Positions 8,793 through 16,774 of a stretch of DNA of 64,000 nt are shown here, piece by piece (position 1 is the stretch's first letter; the number at the start of each line of letters is the position of its first letter). Position numbers and translations under genes: made by a program. Location: assembly GCF_030348945.1 (NCBI RefSeq), contig NZ_JAUCEN010000002.1, positions 1,984,001-2,048,000 of the forward strand, read 5' to 3'. Below the pieces are notes generated by a model. That model worked only from the letters and a program-made list of their open reading frames with translations, was not told where the DNA came from and did not search any database. This DNA comes from Peribacillus sp. ACCC06369. Its GTDB lineage: Bacteria; Bacillota; Bacilli; Bacillales; DSM-1321.

Positions 8793-9368
8793 ATGAAAAT
8801 CATCGTTGGGATAACAGGGGCGACTGGAGCCATTTTCGGAATTAGGATTCTTCAGATGCTTAAAAGCAGTGAAGTGGAGACCCATTTAATCATGTCCCCT
8901 TGGGCACATGCCACCATTCAACATGAAACTTCATATTCTGTTAAAGACGTGGAGGGATTAGCTGATCATTCCTATTCTTATAAAGATCAAGCAGCAAGAA
9001 TATCAAGTGGATCTTTCCGGGTTGATGGAATGATCGTAGCACCTTGCAGTATGAAAACACTAGCTTCCATTCGCATGGGACTTGCCGATAATTTGTTAAC
9101 GCGATCTGCTGACGTCATGTTGAAGGAAAGAAAAAAATTATTGCTAATGACAAGAGAAACCCCTCTAAATACGATTCATTTGGAGAATATGACGGAGCTT
9201 TCCAAAATGGGGACCATTATATTCCCTCCGATGCCAGCCTTCTATAATCATCCTGAGAACGTTAACGATATCATTGATCATCTTGCTTATAGGGCGTTAG
9301 ATCAATTTGAAATTGATGCTCATGGTGCGAAGCGATGGGACGGAATGAAATATCGCGCCAAAATATAA
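8793..9368 (+). CDS. UbiX-like flavin prenyltransferase
   Basis: 191 residues, the usual length. It has the N-terminal GITGATGAIFG nucleotide loop, the central VAPCSMKTLASI and a C-terminal PPMPAFYNHP with the flavin-contacting residues. UbiX joins dimethylallyl phosphate to FMN to make prenyl-FMN, the cofactor of UbiD. It lies 44 bases downstream of the ubiD gene with an AAGGAGGGG site, so the two are co-transcribed and together form a BsdBC-like decarboxylase system. Confidence 0.92.
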   Translation: MKIIVGITGATGAIFGIRILQMLKSSEVETHLIMSPWAHATIQHETSYSVKDVEGLADHSYSYKDQAARISSGSFRVDGMIVAPCSMKTLASIRMGLADNLLTRSADVMLKERKKLLLMTRETPLNTIHLENMTELSKMGTIIFPPMPAFYNHPENVNDIIDHLAYRALDQFEIDAHGAKRWDGMKYRAKI

Positions 9369-9426
9369 TACAATTGCCAGGGGACTTGGTGTTAATTACT
9401 GGGGAATTAAAGAAAAAGGTGAAAAA

Positions 9427-9912
9427 ATGAATGGAATGGAAATGCCAATAGAGGTATTTACCTTGTTAAATGGCAAAGAATTGGCCGACAAACAACATGA
9501 AGCCATGATGTTGTTGACGGTAAGTGAAGAAGGATGGCCACATACTGCTATGATTAGTGTGGGTGAGATCGTAGCATTAAGCCGTGGGGAATTAAGGATT
9601 GGTCTATGGCCGGATACTTCGACTACAACCAATGTCATTCGTACCCATAAAGCTACACTGGTTTTGTTTTGGAAAGGGAAAGCTCATTATATTCGACTAT
9701 CGATAGAGAGATTAAAAGAGCTGCCAAATGCCCGGTACCAAAGAGAAAGGTTCTACGCCAAAATAGTAGAGGCACGGGAGGATATTGCTAAGTATGCTGA
9801 AATAACCTCTGGAATTAAAATCGACTTGAAAAATTCCAAAGAAGTCGTAGAACGATGGAGTGAGACCATAGAGGACCTCCTTCAAAAAAATTCCGCAAGT
9901 AACAACTTTTAG
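9427..9912 (+). CDS. FMN-binding split-barrel (pyridoxamine oxidase-like) protein
   Basis: 161 residues of the PNPOx-like split-barrel fold: MMLLTVSEEGWPHTAMIS, GEIVALSRGELRIGLWPDT, and THKATLVLFWKGKAHYIRL. Such proteins bind FMN, F420 or haem. Exact chemistry cannot be predicted. It lies 58 bases after ubiX on the same strand, so it belongs to the decarboxylase transcript, perhaps as a flavin handler. It replaces the small BsdD protein found third in Bacillus subtilis bsdBCD; that comparison is one of position only. Confidence 0.75.
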   Translation: MNGMEMPIEVFTLLNGKELADKQHEAMMLLTVSEEGWPHTAMISVGEIVALSRGELRIGLWPDTSTTTNVIRTHKATLVLFWKGKAHYIRLSIERLKELPNARYQRERFYAKIVEAREDIAKYAEITSGIKIDLKNSKEVVERWSETIEDLLQKNSASNNF

Positions 9913-9943
9913 TTACAAAGAAATCGAAATTATCAAATTATAT

Positions 9944-9971
9944 TTGAAATAATATGAACTTCCTGTAAAAT
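9944..9971 (+). promoter_or_regulatory. Promoter of the lactonase-like gene
   Basis: TTGAAA (9944-9949), 16-base spacer, TAAAAT (9966-9971). The same TTGAAA-16-TAAxAT layout precedes the second leader at 11031-11058. Confidence 0.55.
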
Positions 9972-9996
9972 GGAAGCATTACATGTATTTATATCA

Positions 9997-10113
9997 TGCC
10001 TATTCATTAATCATTAAAAAAAGCCCTTTTTTAATGAAAATTAATGAAGTGACTGGCTATCTTAATTTCGCGATCAAGTTACCTTGATGGTTAAGTTAAG
10101 ATAGCTTTTTTTA
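9997..10113 (+). ncRNA. Structured leader RNA with terminator, copy 1
   Basis: Starts with TGCCTATTCA. A stacked hairpin follows: outer CATTAAT/ATTAATG (10005-10011 with 10040-10046) and inner CATTAAAAAA/TTTTTTAATG (10012-10021 with 10027-10036), with a five-base loop. Then ACTGGCTA leads into a terminator: GCTATCTTAA (10056-10065) pairs with TTAAGATAGC (10096-10105), a small ATCAAG/CTTGAT hairpin lies within its loop, and TTTTTTT follows. It lies between a promoter and the lactonase-like gene, as a cis-acting attenuator would. A second, covarying copy lies at 11084-11200. Confidence 0.6.
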
Positions 10114-10168
10114 AATATGTAGGCTGGCTGGTTTATGTTGATAATCAAGGATATGGAGGAGTATTACT

Positions 10169-11002
10169 ATGGAAATGTATGTAAAGGAATTGGGGGATCA
10201 TAGAATCCAAATTGCAGATTATCCAGGAACGAAAGGGACAATCATCGCCATACATGGTTTAACGGGTAATCATAAGCAAATGCATTATTATGCAGAAATG
10301 TTAAAAGGCGAGTACAGAGTCATTTCGATTGACTTGAGAGGGAGGGGAAATAGTTCAAGTGCAGATGAGCAGTCTTCTATTTTCAATCATGCAGAGGATG
10401 TAATTGAGTTAATTCAGGAGTTAAAGATTAATAATCCAATTTTGATTGGGTATTCAATGGGAGCATTCATCTCAAGCGTTGTAGCCAGTAAATTAACCTC
10501 GGTACAAGCCCTGATATTATTGGATGGTGCGGCCACTTCCTCTCAACAACAAAGGGACATCGTACAACCATCACTAGGCCGATTAAGTAAAGAATATGAA
10601 TCTCAAGAAAGTTATATTGCGGAAATTAAGGAAATCTATAGCCGTTTGGGTATCAAATGGACGGATCATCTGCAAAGTGTGGTGGAGTATGAGGTTCATG
10701 AAGTGGATGGTCACTGGGAGAATAAATCATCAGAAGATAGCATTCTTTCAGATTTCACTAGTTTTTATTCTTTTGTCCCTAAAGAAGTTTGTAGTCTAAT
10801 TACCTGTAAAACCTTATTGGTTTATGCCAGTGGGAAAATAGGGGATTTTCCTCCATTATTTTATGAAGAAGCCTATGATGATACGAAGAAATATACACCT
10901 GATATTGAAACGATCGTTTCAACTTGTAACCACTATACAATGGTGTTTGAAAATAGAGTGGAAATTAATGAAGGGATAAAGTCTTTCTTAAAACGAATTT
11001 AA
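10169..11002 (+). CDS. Alpha/beta hydrolase, candidate 3-oxoadipate enol-lactonase
   Basis: 277 residues. Oxyanion-hole segment AIHGLTGN (28-34), DLRGRGNS, nucleophile elbow GYSMG with S96, and a late histidine in CNHYTMVF (H255): a complete alpha/beta hydrolase triad pattern. In the catechol branch, CatD/PcaD hydrolyses 3-oxoadipate enol-lactone to 3-oxoadipate, and no other lactonase candidate is present in the cluster. The family alone does not fix the substrate. It has its own promoter and structured leader, and GGAGGAG precedes the ATG. A second leader separates it from the next gene. Confidence 0.75.
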   Translation: MEMYVKELGDHRIQIADYPGTKGTIIAIHGLTGNHKQMHYYAEMLKGEYRVISIDLRGRGNSSSADEQSSIFNHAEDVIELIQELKINNPILIGYSMGAFISSVVASKLTSVQALILLDGAATSSQQQRDIVQPSLGRLSKEYESQESYIAEIKEIYSRLGIKWTDHLQSVVEYEVHEVDGHWENKSSEDSILSDFTSFYSFVPKEVCSLITCKTLLVYASGKIGDFPPLFYEEAYDDTKKYTPDIETIVSTCNHYTMVFENRVEINEGIKSFLKRI

Positions 11003-11030
11003 TTTTTAAAAAATAATTTTTAAAAAAATA

Positions 11031-11058
11031 TTGAAATTAACAGAAAATAGTGTAATAT
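11031..11058 (+). promoter_or_regulatory. Promoter of the cyclase-cat gene set
   Basis: TTGAAA (11031-11036), 16-base spacer, TAATAT (11053-11058), upstream of leader copy 2. Confidence 0.55.
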
Positions 11059-11083
11059 TTAGAATATAAAATAAACTTAATTA

Positions 11084-11200
11084 TTGCCTATTCACTAGCT
11101 ATTAAAAAATAACCTTTTTTAATAACAACTGGTGAACAACTGGCTACCTTAAACACCTGCTGTCAATTATTGATAGTAATGTTTAGGGTAGCCATTTTTG
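11084..11200 (+). ncRNA. Structured leader RNA with terminator, copy 2
   Basis: Same architecture as 9997-10113: TTGCCTATTCA, outer stem CACTAG/CTGGTG (11093-11098 with 11129-11134), inner stem TATTAAAAAA/TTTTTTAATA (11100-11109 with 11115-11124) with a five-base loop, then ACTGGCTA and a terminator GGCTACCTTAAAC/GTTTAGGGTAGCC (11142-11154 with 11181-11193) with an internal TCAAT/ATTGA hairpin and a T run. Compared with copy 1, the stems change on both sides while pairing is kept. Confidence 0.6.
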
Positions 11201-11209
11201 TCGTGATAA

Positions 11210-11223
11210 TGTAAACGCTTAAT
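11210..11223 (+). promoter_or_regulatory. Possible CcpA (cre) site
   Basis: TGTAAACGCTTAAT matches the core of the catabolite-response element (TGNAANCGNWWNCA) except at the last two bases. It lies after the leader terminator and before the cyclase gene, so carbon catabolite repression of the cluster is possible. Confidence 0.35.
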
Positions 11224-11242
11224 GAATTTGGGGGTTTTACCA

Positions 11243-11929
11243 TTGAAAATCATTGATTTAACATTGGAACTGTACGATGGTCTAGTTACAAATAATGATT
11301 TACCTGCAATAGGCATTAAAGATGAACCTCTTGAACATAAGGGAAAACATGATTCGCTTCCTAAAGGATTCCGTACCAAGTTGATCTCTTTTTCTGATCA
11401 TAGTGGGACACATGTCGATGTACCTTCACATTTCTCTGTAAATGAGGAGTCGTTTGAAAACATCAAGCTGAAGAAAATGTTTGGGGATGCCCTCATACTG
11501 GATGTAAGCATGTTAAAAGCAACAGATGAACCTGTTACGAAAGATTTACTTGAAGAGGCGGAACGCAGGCAGGGAGTATATGTTGAAAAAGACGATATTG
11601 TCCTCATCAGGATATGGGGACAAGAATGGGGGAAAGAAGGCTTTTTTGAAGCGCAGGCTTTAGATAATAGTGTGGCCGAATGGTTTATCGAAAAGCAAGT
11701 GCATATTGTCGGGTTGGATTTGCCCAATGCCGATTCGAACCAGGATTCAGAAAGTGGAATTCATCAAAAATTACTGAACAATGATATATATATCGTCGAA
11801 AATCTAGTGAATCTGGAAAAATTACCTAAGCACTCTCGCTTTCTTTTTTTCGGGATCCCTTTAAAACTAAAAAATGCAACAGCCTCACCTATTAGAGCAC
11901 TATCGATACTTGACTCTCAATTAATTTAA
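11243..11929 (+). CDS. Cyclase-family (kynurenine formamidase-like) metal hydrolase
   Basis: 229 residues from TTG 11243 (MKIIDLTLELYDG, the usual family start, after GGGGG); an in-frame ATG at 11222 is the alternative. The motif HSGTHVDVPSHF (HxGTHxDxPxHF) is the metal site of the PF04199 cyclase family, whose members hydrolyse amides or lactone-like rings. VGLDLPNADS fits the second conserved block. Its place at the head of the catechol gene set suggests a ring-opening or lactone step, perhaps covering part of the missing CatC/CatD chemistry. That role is inferred from context only. Confidence 0.8.
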   Translation: MKIIDLTLELYDGLVTNNDLPAIGIKDEPLEHKGKHDSLPKGFRTKLISFSDHSGTHVDVPSHFSVNEESFENIKLKKMFGDALILDVSMLKATDEPVTKDLLEEAERRQGVYVEKDDIVLIRIWGQEWGKEGFFEAQALDNSVAEWFIEKQVHIVGLDLPNADSNQDSESGIHQKLLNNDIYIVENLVNLEKLPKHSRFLFFGIPLKLKNATASPIRALSILDSQLI

Positions 11930-11943
11930 AGAGGTGCAGACGA

Positions 11944-12663
11944 ATGAGCGAAGGATTATCGTATTTTAAAGAAGTTTATGATGTGGTACCAGGCTGGGTG
12001 CAAAAAATGCACGATTATAGCCCAAATGCACTTGATCACTATACAAACTTACGCAGTAACATCATGCAAGAGGGAGCCTTGACGAAGAAGGAGAAAGATA
12101 TCTTACTGGTAGGCATGAATGCTGCAAGGTTGTATGAACGGAGTATGGTTTACCATACAAAAGGGGCAATGGATGGTGGAGCAACATTACCGGAACTGGT
12201 GGAATACCTAATTGTTTCATACTTATATAACGGAACTAAAGCCTTAAGTATAGGAATTAAGTCTTTGGAATATGCCCTTACACTTAAAGGCATTCGATAT
12301 CCCGAAATAAGTGGCCATAAAGAAACAGCAGAAGAAATCCTGCTTTATATGATTGAGCTATTAGGTGATGAGGAGACGGCATTCGTCTCGAATGTTTTGA
12401 AACTGGTTAAATCTGAAGACCAAAACTCCCTCAAAGATTATATATTGAGTGATTCAGTCGTTACAAAAAAGCTAAAACATATCCTGATGACAGGAATATT
12501 CATTACAGAATTAAAAGGGAAACAGGTTGGGGAATGGATGGGGACCTCAAGGTTAAATGGAGCTTCGGAAGAACAATTAGCGGAAGTGGGACTAATATGC
12601 TTATTGACTGCTGGAATACCTGCTTGGTTTGAAGCAAGTGATTCATTAATAGAAAATAAGTAA
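11944..12663 (+). CDS. Tandem carboxymuconolactone decarboxylase-like (AhpD-fold) protein
   Basis: 239 residues with two CMD/AhpD-like helical domains: residues about 25-100 (TKKEKDILLVGMNAARLYER...YHTKGAMDGGAT) and about 165-230 (VTKKLKHILMTGIFITELKGKQ...GASEEQLAEVGLIC). The CxxC pair of peroxidase-active AhpD proteins is absent (RLYERSMVYH stands in its place), so thiol peroxidase activity is unlikely. PcaC-type CMD proteins act on muconolactones. Because no CatC is present, this protein is the best candidate for muconolactone isomerisation. That is a hypothesis. The gene starts 15 bases after the cyclase gene. Confidence 0.72.
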   Translation: MSEGLSYFKEVYDVVPGWVQKMHDYSPNALDHYTNLRSNIMQEGALTKKEKDILLVGMNAARLYERSMVYHTKGAMDGGATLPELVEYLIVSYLYNGTKALSIGIKSLEYALTLKGIRYPEISGHKETAEEILLYMIELLGDEETAFVSNVLKLVKSEDQNSLKDYILSDSVVTKKLKHILMTGIFITELKGKQVGEWMGTSRLNGASEEQLAEVGLICLLTAGIPAWFEASDSLIENK

Positions 12664-12684
12664 CGTGAGATTGGTGGGGAAAAC

Positions 12685-13374
12685 ATGACGAAAGTACATC
12701 AAGATATAGAAGCAGCTTTATCTTGTGTGAAGAACGGTCATACATTAATGGTTGGAGGGTTTGGCTTGATCGGTGCCCCTCTTACTTTAATTGATGGTTT
12801 GGCCAAAAAGGATGTAGCAGGCTTAACTGTCATCAGTAACAATTTAGGCGAGAAAGGGAAAGGTCTGGGAGTTCTCCTAAGTCAGAAGAAAATAAAAAAA
12901 GCGATTGGTTCTTATTTTACAAGCAATCGTGAAATTGGGGAGCTTTACCTACGTGGTGAAATTGAATTAGAACTTTTACCACAGGGGACATTAGCGGAAT
13001 CCATTCGTGCTGGCGGTGCTGGCATAGGCGGTTACTATACGAAAACGAGTGTAGGGACCGAATTAGCAAAAGGAAAAGAAGAAAGGGAGATAAATGGAGC
13101 TACATATATGTTTGAACCTGCCATAAGAGCAAATGTAGCTTTGATCCGGGCATGGAAGGCAGATGCGCTTGGTAATCTTGTTTATTATAAAACTGCTCGA
13201 AACTTTAATCCGGTTATGGCAACAGCCGCAGACGTCGTAATTGCAGAAGTGGATGAGATAGTTGAACCTGGTGAACTCTCGCCAGAGGAGATTGTAACAC
13301 CGCATCTATTCGTCGATGGAATTATTAAGGCGAAGAAATTCCTGACGAAGGAAGGTGTCAAAGATTATGAGTGA
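12685..13374 (+). CDS. catI: 3-oxoacid (3-oxoadipate) CoA-transferase subunit A
   Basis: 229 residues, type I CoA-transferase alpha subunit: GHTLMVGGFGLIGAPLTLID, TVISNNLGEKGKGLGVLL, RAGGAGIGGYYT and the acidic C-terminus. Together with subunit B it would transfer CoA from succinyl-CoA to 3-oxoadipate. The family cannot by itself be told from ScoA (acetoacetate), but the neighbours CatB, CatA and thiolase favour the beta-ketoadipate role. The next gene starts inside its last codons, which indicates translational coupling and one-to-one synthesis. Confidence 0.88.
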   Translation: MTKVHQDIEAALSCVKNGHTLMVGGFGLIGAPLTLIDGLAKKDVAGLTVISNNLGEKGKGLGVLLSQKKIKKAIGSYFTSNREIGELYLRGEIELELLPQGTLAESIRAGGAGIGGYYTKTSVGTELAKGKEEREINGATYMFEPAIRANVALIRAWKADALGNLVYYKTARNFNPVMATAADVVIAEVDEIVEPGELSPEEIVTPHLFVDGIIKAKKFLTKEGVKDYE

Positions 13375-13999
13375 AAAAGAATCAATGCAAAATATGATAG
13401 CAAGACGCGCGGCAAAAGAATTGACCGGTCCTTGTATAGTGAACCTTGGAATCGGGATTCCGACCTTGGTTGCAAAATACATTGATGATGAAAATGTTTT
13501 TTTCCATACGGAAAATGGATTATTAGGGGTTGCAGAAGTGGATGAAGATAAAATCGATCCCAATTTAGTAAATGCAGGCAAGTTACCAGTAGGGGAATCG
13601 ATTGGTGCATCATTCTTTAATAGTGCAGAATCGTTTGCAATGATCCGTGGAGGCCACATCGATGTTGCTATCTTAGGTGTTTTGCAGGTAGGTCAAACCG
13701 GGGAAATTGCAAATTGGGCGGTGCCTGGCAAGAATATCATGGGTGTTGGAGGAGCGATGGACCTATTGGTTGGTGCCAAAAAAGTGATCGTGACAATGAC
13801 ACATACAAGTAAGGAAGGTCAAAGTAAAGTTTTAAAAGAGTGCACCTACCCCATTACTTCCAATCGAAGCGTTGACATGATCATCACTGAATTGGCTGTC
13901 TTTGAAGTTATTGACAAACAGTTGCACCTGATTGAATTGATGCCCGGTGTAACGATCGAAGAAGTAAGAGCAAAAACGGAAGCGGATTTTATCTATTAA
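13367..13999 (+). CDS. catJ: 3-oxoacid (3-oxoadipate) CoA-transferase subunit B
   Basis: 210 residues from ATG 13367, which overlaps the end of subunit A by 8 bases; an in-frame GTG at 13355 is less likely. The catalytic glutamate that forms the CoA thioester lies in TENGLLG (E49). Also seen are [29 protein letters not shown] and [11 protein letters not shown], all conserved in beta subunits. Product of the pair: 3-oxoadipyl-CoA, the substrate of the thiolase encoded at 15554. Confidence 0.88.
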   Translation: MSEKESMQNMIARRAAKELTGPCIVNLGIGIPTLVAKYIDDENVFFHTENGLLGVAEVDEDKIDPNLVNAGKLPVGESIGASFFNSAESFAMIRGGHIDVAILGVLQVGQTGEIANWAVPGKNIMGVGGAMDLLVGAKKVIVTMTHTSKEGQSKVLKECTYPITSNRSVDMIITELAVFEVIDKQLHLIELMPGVTIEEVRAKTEADFIY

Positions 14000-14019
14000 A
14001 TGTTAAAAAGGTGGATTAA

Positions 14020-15135
14020 ATGAAAATACGTTCAGTAGATGTATACATTATTGATTTACCCACAATTCGTCCTCATCAGCTTGCCATGCATACGATCGTG
14101 GAACAAACAATCATTCTTGCCCGTGTCATGGATGAAGAGGGAGCGGAAGGTTGGGCAGAGGTGGCGACAATAGGCGGGGCTTCATATGGTGAGGGGACGC
14201 CTGAGGCGATAAAAGTGAATATTGATACTTATATCGCCCCACTTATCATAGGTAAAAACCCAATCCATTATGACAAAATCATGCATGAGGTTTCACTTAA
14301 TGTTAGAGGGAATAATTTTGCAAAGGCTGTCGTTGAATCGGCCATGGTGGATTTAGTAGCTAGAAGGAGAAACATCCCTGCCTATGAATTATTCGGAGGG
14401 CAAATTCATAAATCATTGCCGGTGGCATGGACTTTGGCAAGTGGGGATACGAATAAAGATATCGAAGAAGCGAAAGAATCCTTACACCAAAAACGTCATA
14501 ATATCTTTAAATTGAAAATTGGCAAAGGTAATCCATATAAGAATGTGGAGCATGTATTGAAAATTATTGAAGCAGTAGGAGATCAAGCCCGCATTACGGT
14601 TGATGTTAATCAAGCATGGGATGAAACAACGGCTACGTATTGCATTGAAGCTTTACAGGAAGGTGGGGTTTCCATGGTCGAACAGCCGCTGCCAGCTTGG
14701 GATAATGAAGGGATGTCAAGATTGACCGAACGTTTTAAGGTTCCGATCATGGCCGATGAATCATTGAATACTTTACAAGATTCATTCCAAATAGCTAAAC
14801 ATAGAGCAGGTAATTCCTTTGCGTTGAAAATATGTAAACATGGTGGAATGACCCAAACGAAAAAGGTGGCTGCGATTGCAGAAGGTGTAGGTTTTGGTTT
14901 GTATGGCGGAACGATGATTGAATCATCATTAGGAACGGCCATTTGTGCACAACTTTATTCAACCATTCCAAAATTTGAATTCGGTACTGAATTATTTGGA
15001 CCGTTACTTTTCAAAGAAAATATTACGCTAAACCAAATTAAATATGAGAATTTTGAAATAATCATCCCGGATGGGCCAGGATTTGGCATGGAGATAGATA
15101 TGGAAAAAGTAAAACATTTTTCAAGAGGTCTTTAA
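14020..15135 (+). CDS. catB: Muconate cycloisomerase
   Basis: 371 residues of the enolase superfamily. The acid-base and metal residues of Pseudomonas muconate lactonising enzyme (K167, K169, D198, E224, D249, K273, E327) are all present at a constant offset of three: K164/K166 (FKLKIG), D195 (VDVNQ), E221 (VEQPL), D246 (ADES), K270 (ALKICK) and E324 (GTELFGPLL). This supports cis,cis-muconate cyclisation to muconolactone rather than a dipeptide epimerase or MenC role. It lies 20 bases after catJ with an AAGGTGG site, within the same operon. Confidence 0.92.
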   Translation: MKIRSVDVYIIDLPTIRPHQLAMHTIVEQTIILARVMDEEGAEGWAEVATIGGASYGEGTPEAIKVNIDTYIAPLIIGKNPIHYDKIMHEVSLNVRGNNFAKAVVESAMVDLVARRRNIPAYELFGGQIHKSLPVAWTLASGDTNKDIEEAKESLHQKRHNIFKLKIGKGNPYKNVEHVLKIIEAVGDQARITVDVNQAWDETTATYCIEALQEGGVSMVEQPLPAWDNEGMSRLTERFKVPIMADESLNTLQDSFQIAKHRAGNSFALKICKHGGMTQTKKVAAIAEGVGFGLYGGTMIESSLGTAICAQLYSTIPKFEFGTELFGPLLFKENITLNQIKYENFEIIIPDGPGFGMEIDMEKVKHFSRGL

Positions 15136-15210
15136 TTAATATAAACTGGAAAGGGGATTATGGAACACCCACTGGTTTATGCAAGTAATCTTGAGAGGAT
15201 GTAGTTTTAT

Positions 15211-15549
15211 ATGGGACAGCCAACATTATTAATCACCGCCTATGCGAAGGCACCGCAAAATACGAGCATGTATGAAAATTATAAATACGCTGGGATGGTA
15301 CTTGAAATCCACAAGGAAAGTCACATTATCATTAATGCAGAATTTACGTTTTTAACAACTTTGGCCCAGGATTTTTTTAAGCGAATGATAGTTGGTTTTG
15401 ATTTTAGTAAAAATATTGATTCCTTAATAGATAATATTAAAACGGACTTTTTGGCTCCATCGCAGCAGTCGGTGATTGTTGCCTTGAAAATAGCTCACCA
15501 AAGATATAAGGATAGTTTAGAAGAAAGAAATAAAAATAGGAGGGGGTAG
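15211..15549 (+). CDS. DUF3870 protein
   Basis: 112 residues matching the DUF3870 pattern: an opening LITAYAKAPQNTSMYE, then LEIHKESHIIINAEFTFLTTLAQDFFKRMIVG, and a closing PSQQSVIVALKIAHQRYKDS. The biochemical function is unknown. Family members tend to sit in small-molecule catabolic operons, as here between catB and the thiolase gene. Because the cluster lacks CatC, it is a second, weaker candidate for the missing isomerase step. GAGGATG precedes the ATG. Confidence 0.75.
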   Translation: MGQPTLLITAYAKAPQNTSMYENYKYAGMVLEIHKESHIIINAEFTFLTTLAQDFFKRMIVGFDFSKNIDSLIDNIKTDFLAPSQQSVIVALKIAHQRYKDSLEERNKNRRG

Positions 15550-15553
15550 AAAG

Positions 15554-16747
15554 TTGAGCAATGTAGTTATTATAGACTCGGTTCGCACCGCTATAGGGAA
15601 ATTAGGGGGAGCATTGGAAAATGTTCCTGCCGATTTCCTGGCAGCCGCTGTCCTTGATGAAGTTATCAAGAGAGCGGATATTCCTAAAGAGAGTATTGAT
15701 GAAGTGATTATGGGACAAGCCAAACAAAGTTCAGACGCGTCAAATTTGGCAAGGGTTGCATCGCTCAGGGCAGGCTTCCCTGTGGAAGTACCAGGTTATA
15801 CTGTTCACCGACAATGCGGATCCGGCATCCAGGCGATCAATTCTGCCAGTCAACAAATACAATGCGGATTTGGAGATGTAATCATTGCAGGTGGAGCGGA
15901 ATCAATGAGCACGGCTCCATACTATATGAGAAATATCCGTTTTGGGTTGAAATCAGGCAATGGACAGTTATTGGACCCGAATACGGAAAGCCAGCCAGGT
16001 TCACAGCCCATAGAAGATTACGGTATGTTAACGATGGGAATGACAGCAGAAAATCTGGCTGAAAAATATTCCATTTCAAGGACTGAACAAGATGAATTTG
16101 CTTTAAGGAGCCAGGAAAATGCAAGACGGGCAATTTCTACGGAAATATTTTCGAAAGAAATCGTTCCCTATCAAATTAAAACGAAAAAGGGGTTAATGGA
16201 ATTTAATGTGGATGAGCACCCAAGAGAAACCAGTCTGGAAAAGTTGGCTAGTTTAAAACCGGTTTTCAAAAAAAATGGAACGGTAACCGCAGGAAATAGT
16301 AGTGGAAGGAATGATGGTGCATCCGCTCTGATACTTATGTCGGAAGAAGTAGCCAAAAGGAGTGGTAAAAAGCCGAAAGCAAGAGTGATTGCTCAAGCTG
16401 TAGCAGGCGTATCACCGAATTTCATGGGGCTGGGGCCTGTTGACTCTACCTTGAAAGCGCTTCAAAAGTCAGGGTTGAAACTGAATGATATTGATTTAAT
16501 AGAACTGAACGAAGCCTTTTCTGCACAAGCTTTGGCAGTGATCAAAGAATTGAACCTTGATATGAATAAGGTGAACCCTAACGGCGGTGCCATTGCCATG
16601 GGACATCCAATTGGTGCCACTGGTGCAATTTTAGCAACCAAATTGATACATGAGCTAGAAAGAACCGGAAAAAGATATGGGCTAATCACACTATGTATAG
16701 CAGGTGGATTGGGAATCAGTACGATTATTGAAAATAAACAGATATAA
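15554..16747 (+). CDS. catF: Thiolase, candidate 3-oxoadipyl-CoA thiolase
   Basis: 397 residues, a full-length degradative thiolase. Catalytic residues: C88 in VHRQCGSGIQAIN, H351 in MGHPIGATG and C381 in LCIAGGLG. It would split 3-oxoadipyl-CoA into succinyl-CoA and acetyl-CoA, the last step of the catechol branch; acetyl-CoA acetyltransferase activity cannot be excluded by sequence. The start is TTG 15554 with GGAGGGGG just upstream, only 4 bases after the DUF3870 stop, so the genes are co-translated. Confidence 0.88.
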   Translation: MSNVVIIDSVRTAIGKLGGALENVPADFLAAAVLDEVIKRADIPKESIDEVIMGQAKQSSDASNLARVASLRAGFPVEVPGYTVHRQCGSGIQAINSASQQIQCGFGDVIIAGGAESMSTAPYYMRNIRFGLKSGNGQLLDPNTESQPGSQPIEDYGMLTMGMTAENLAEKYSISRTEQDEFALRSQENARRAISTEIFSKEIVPYQIKTKKGLMEFNVDEHPRETSLEKLASLKPVFKKNGTVTAGNSSGRNDGASALILMSEEVAKRSGKKPKARVIAQAVAGVSPNFMGLGPVDSTLKALQKSGLKLNDIDLIELNEAFSAQALAVIKELNLDMNKVNPNGGAIAMGHPIGATGAILATKLIHELERTGKRYGLITLCIAGGLGISTIIENKQI

Positions 16748-16774
16748 AAACTTATAAAAATTGGAGGAATTATT

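Noticed and set aside
10012..10114. Antiterminator pairing of TTAAAAAAAGC with GCTTTTTTTAA in leader copy 1
   Set aside because: An 11-base match exists, but copy 2 keeps only about 6 A/U-rich pairs, so it may be chance; not claimed as mechanism.
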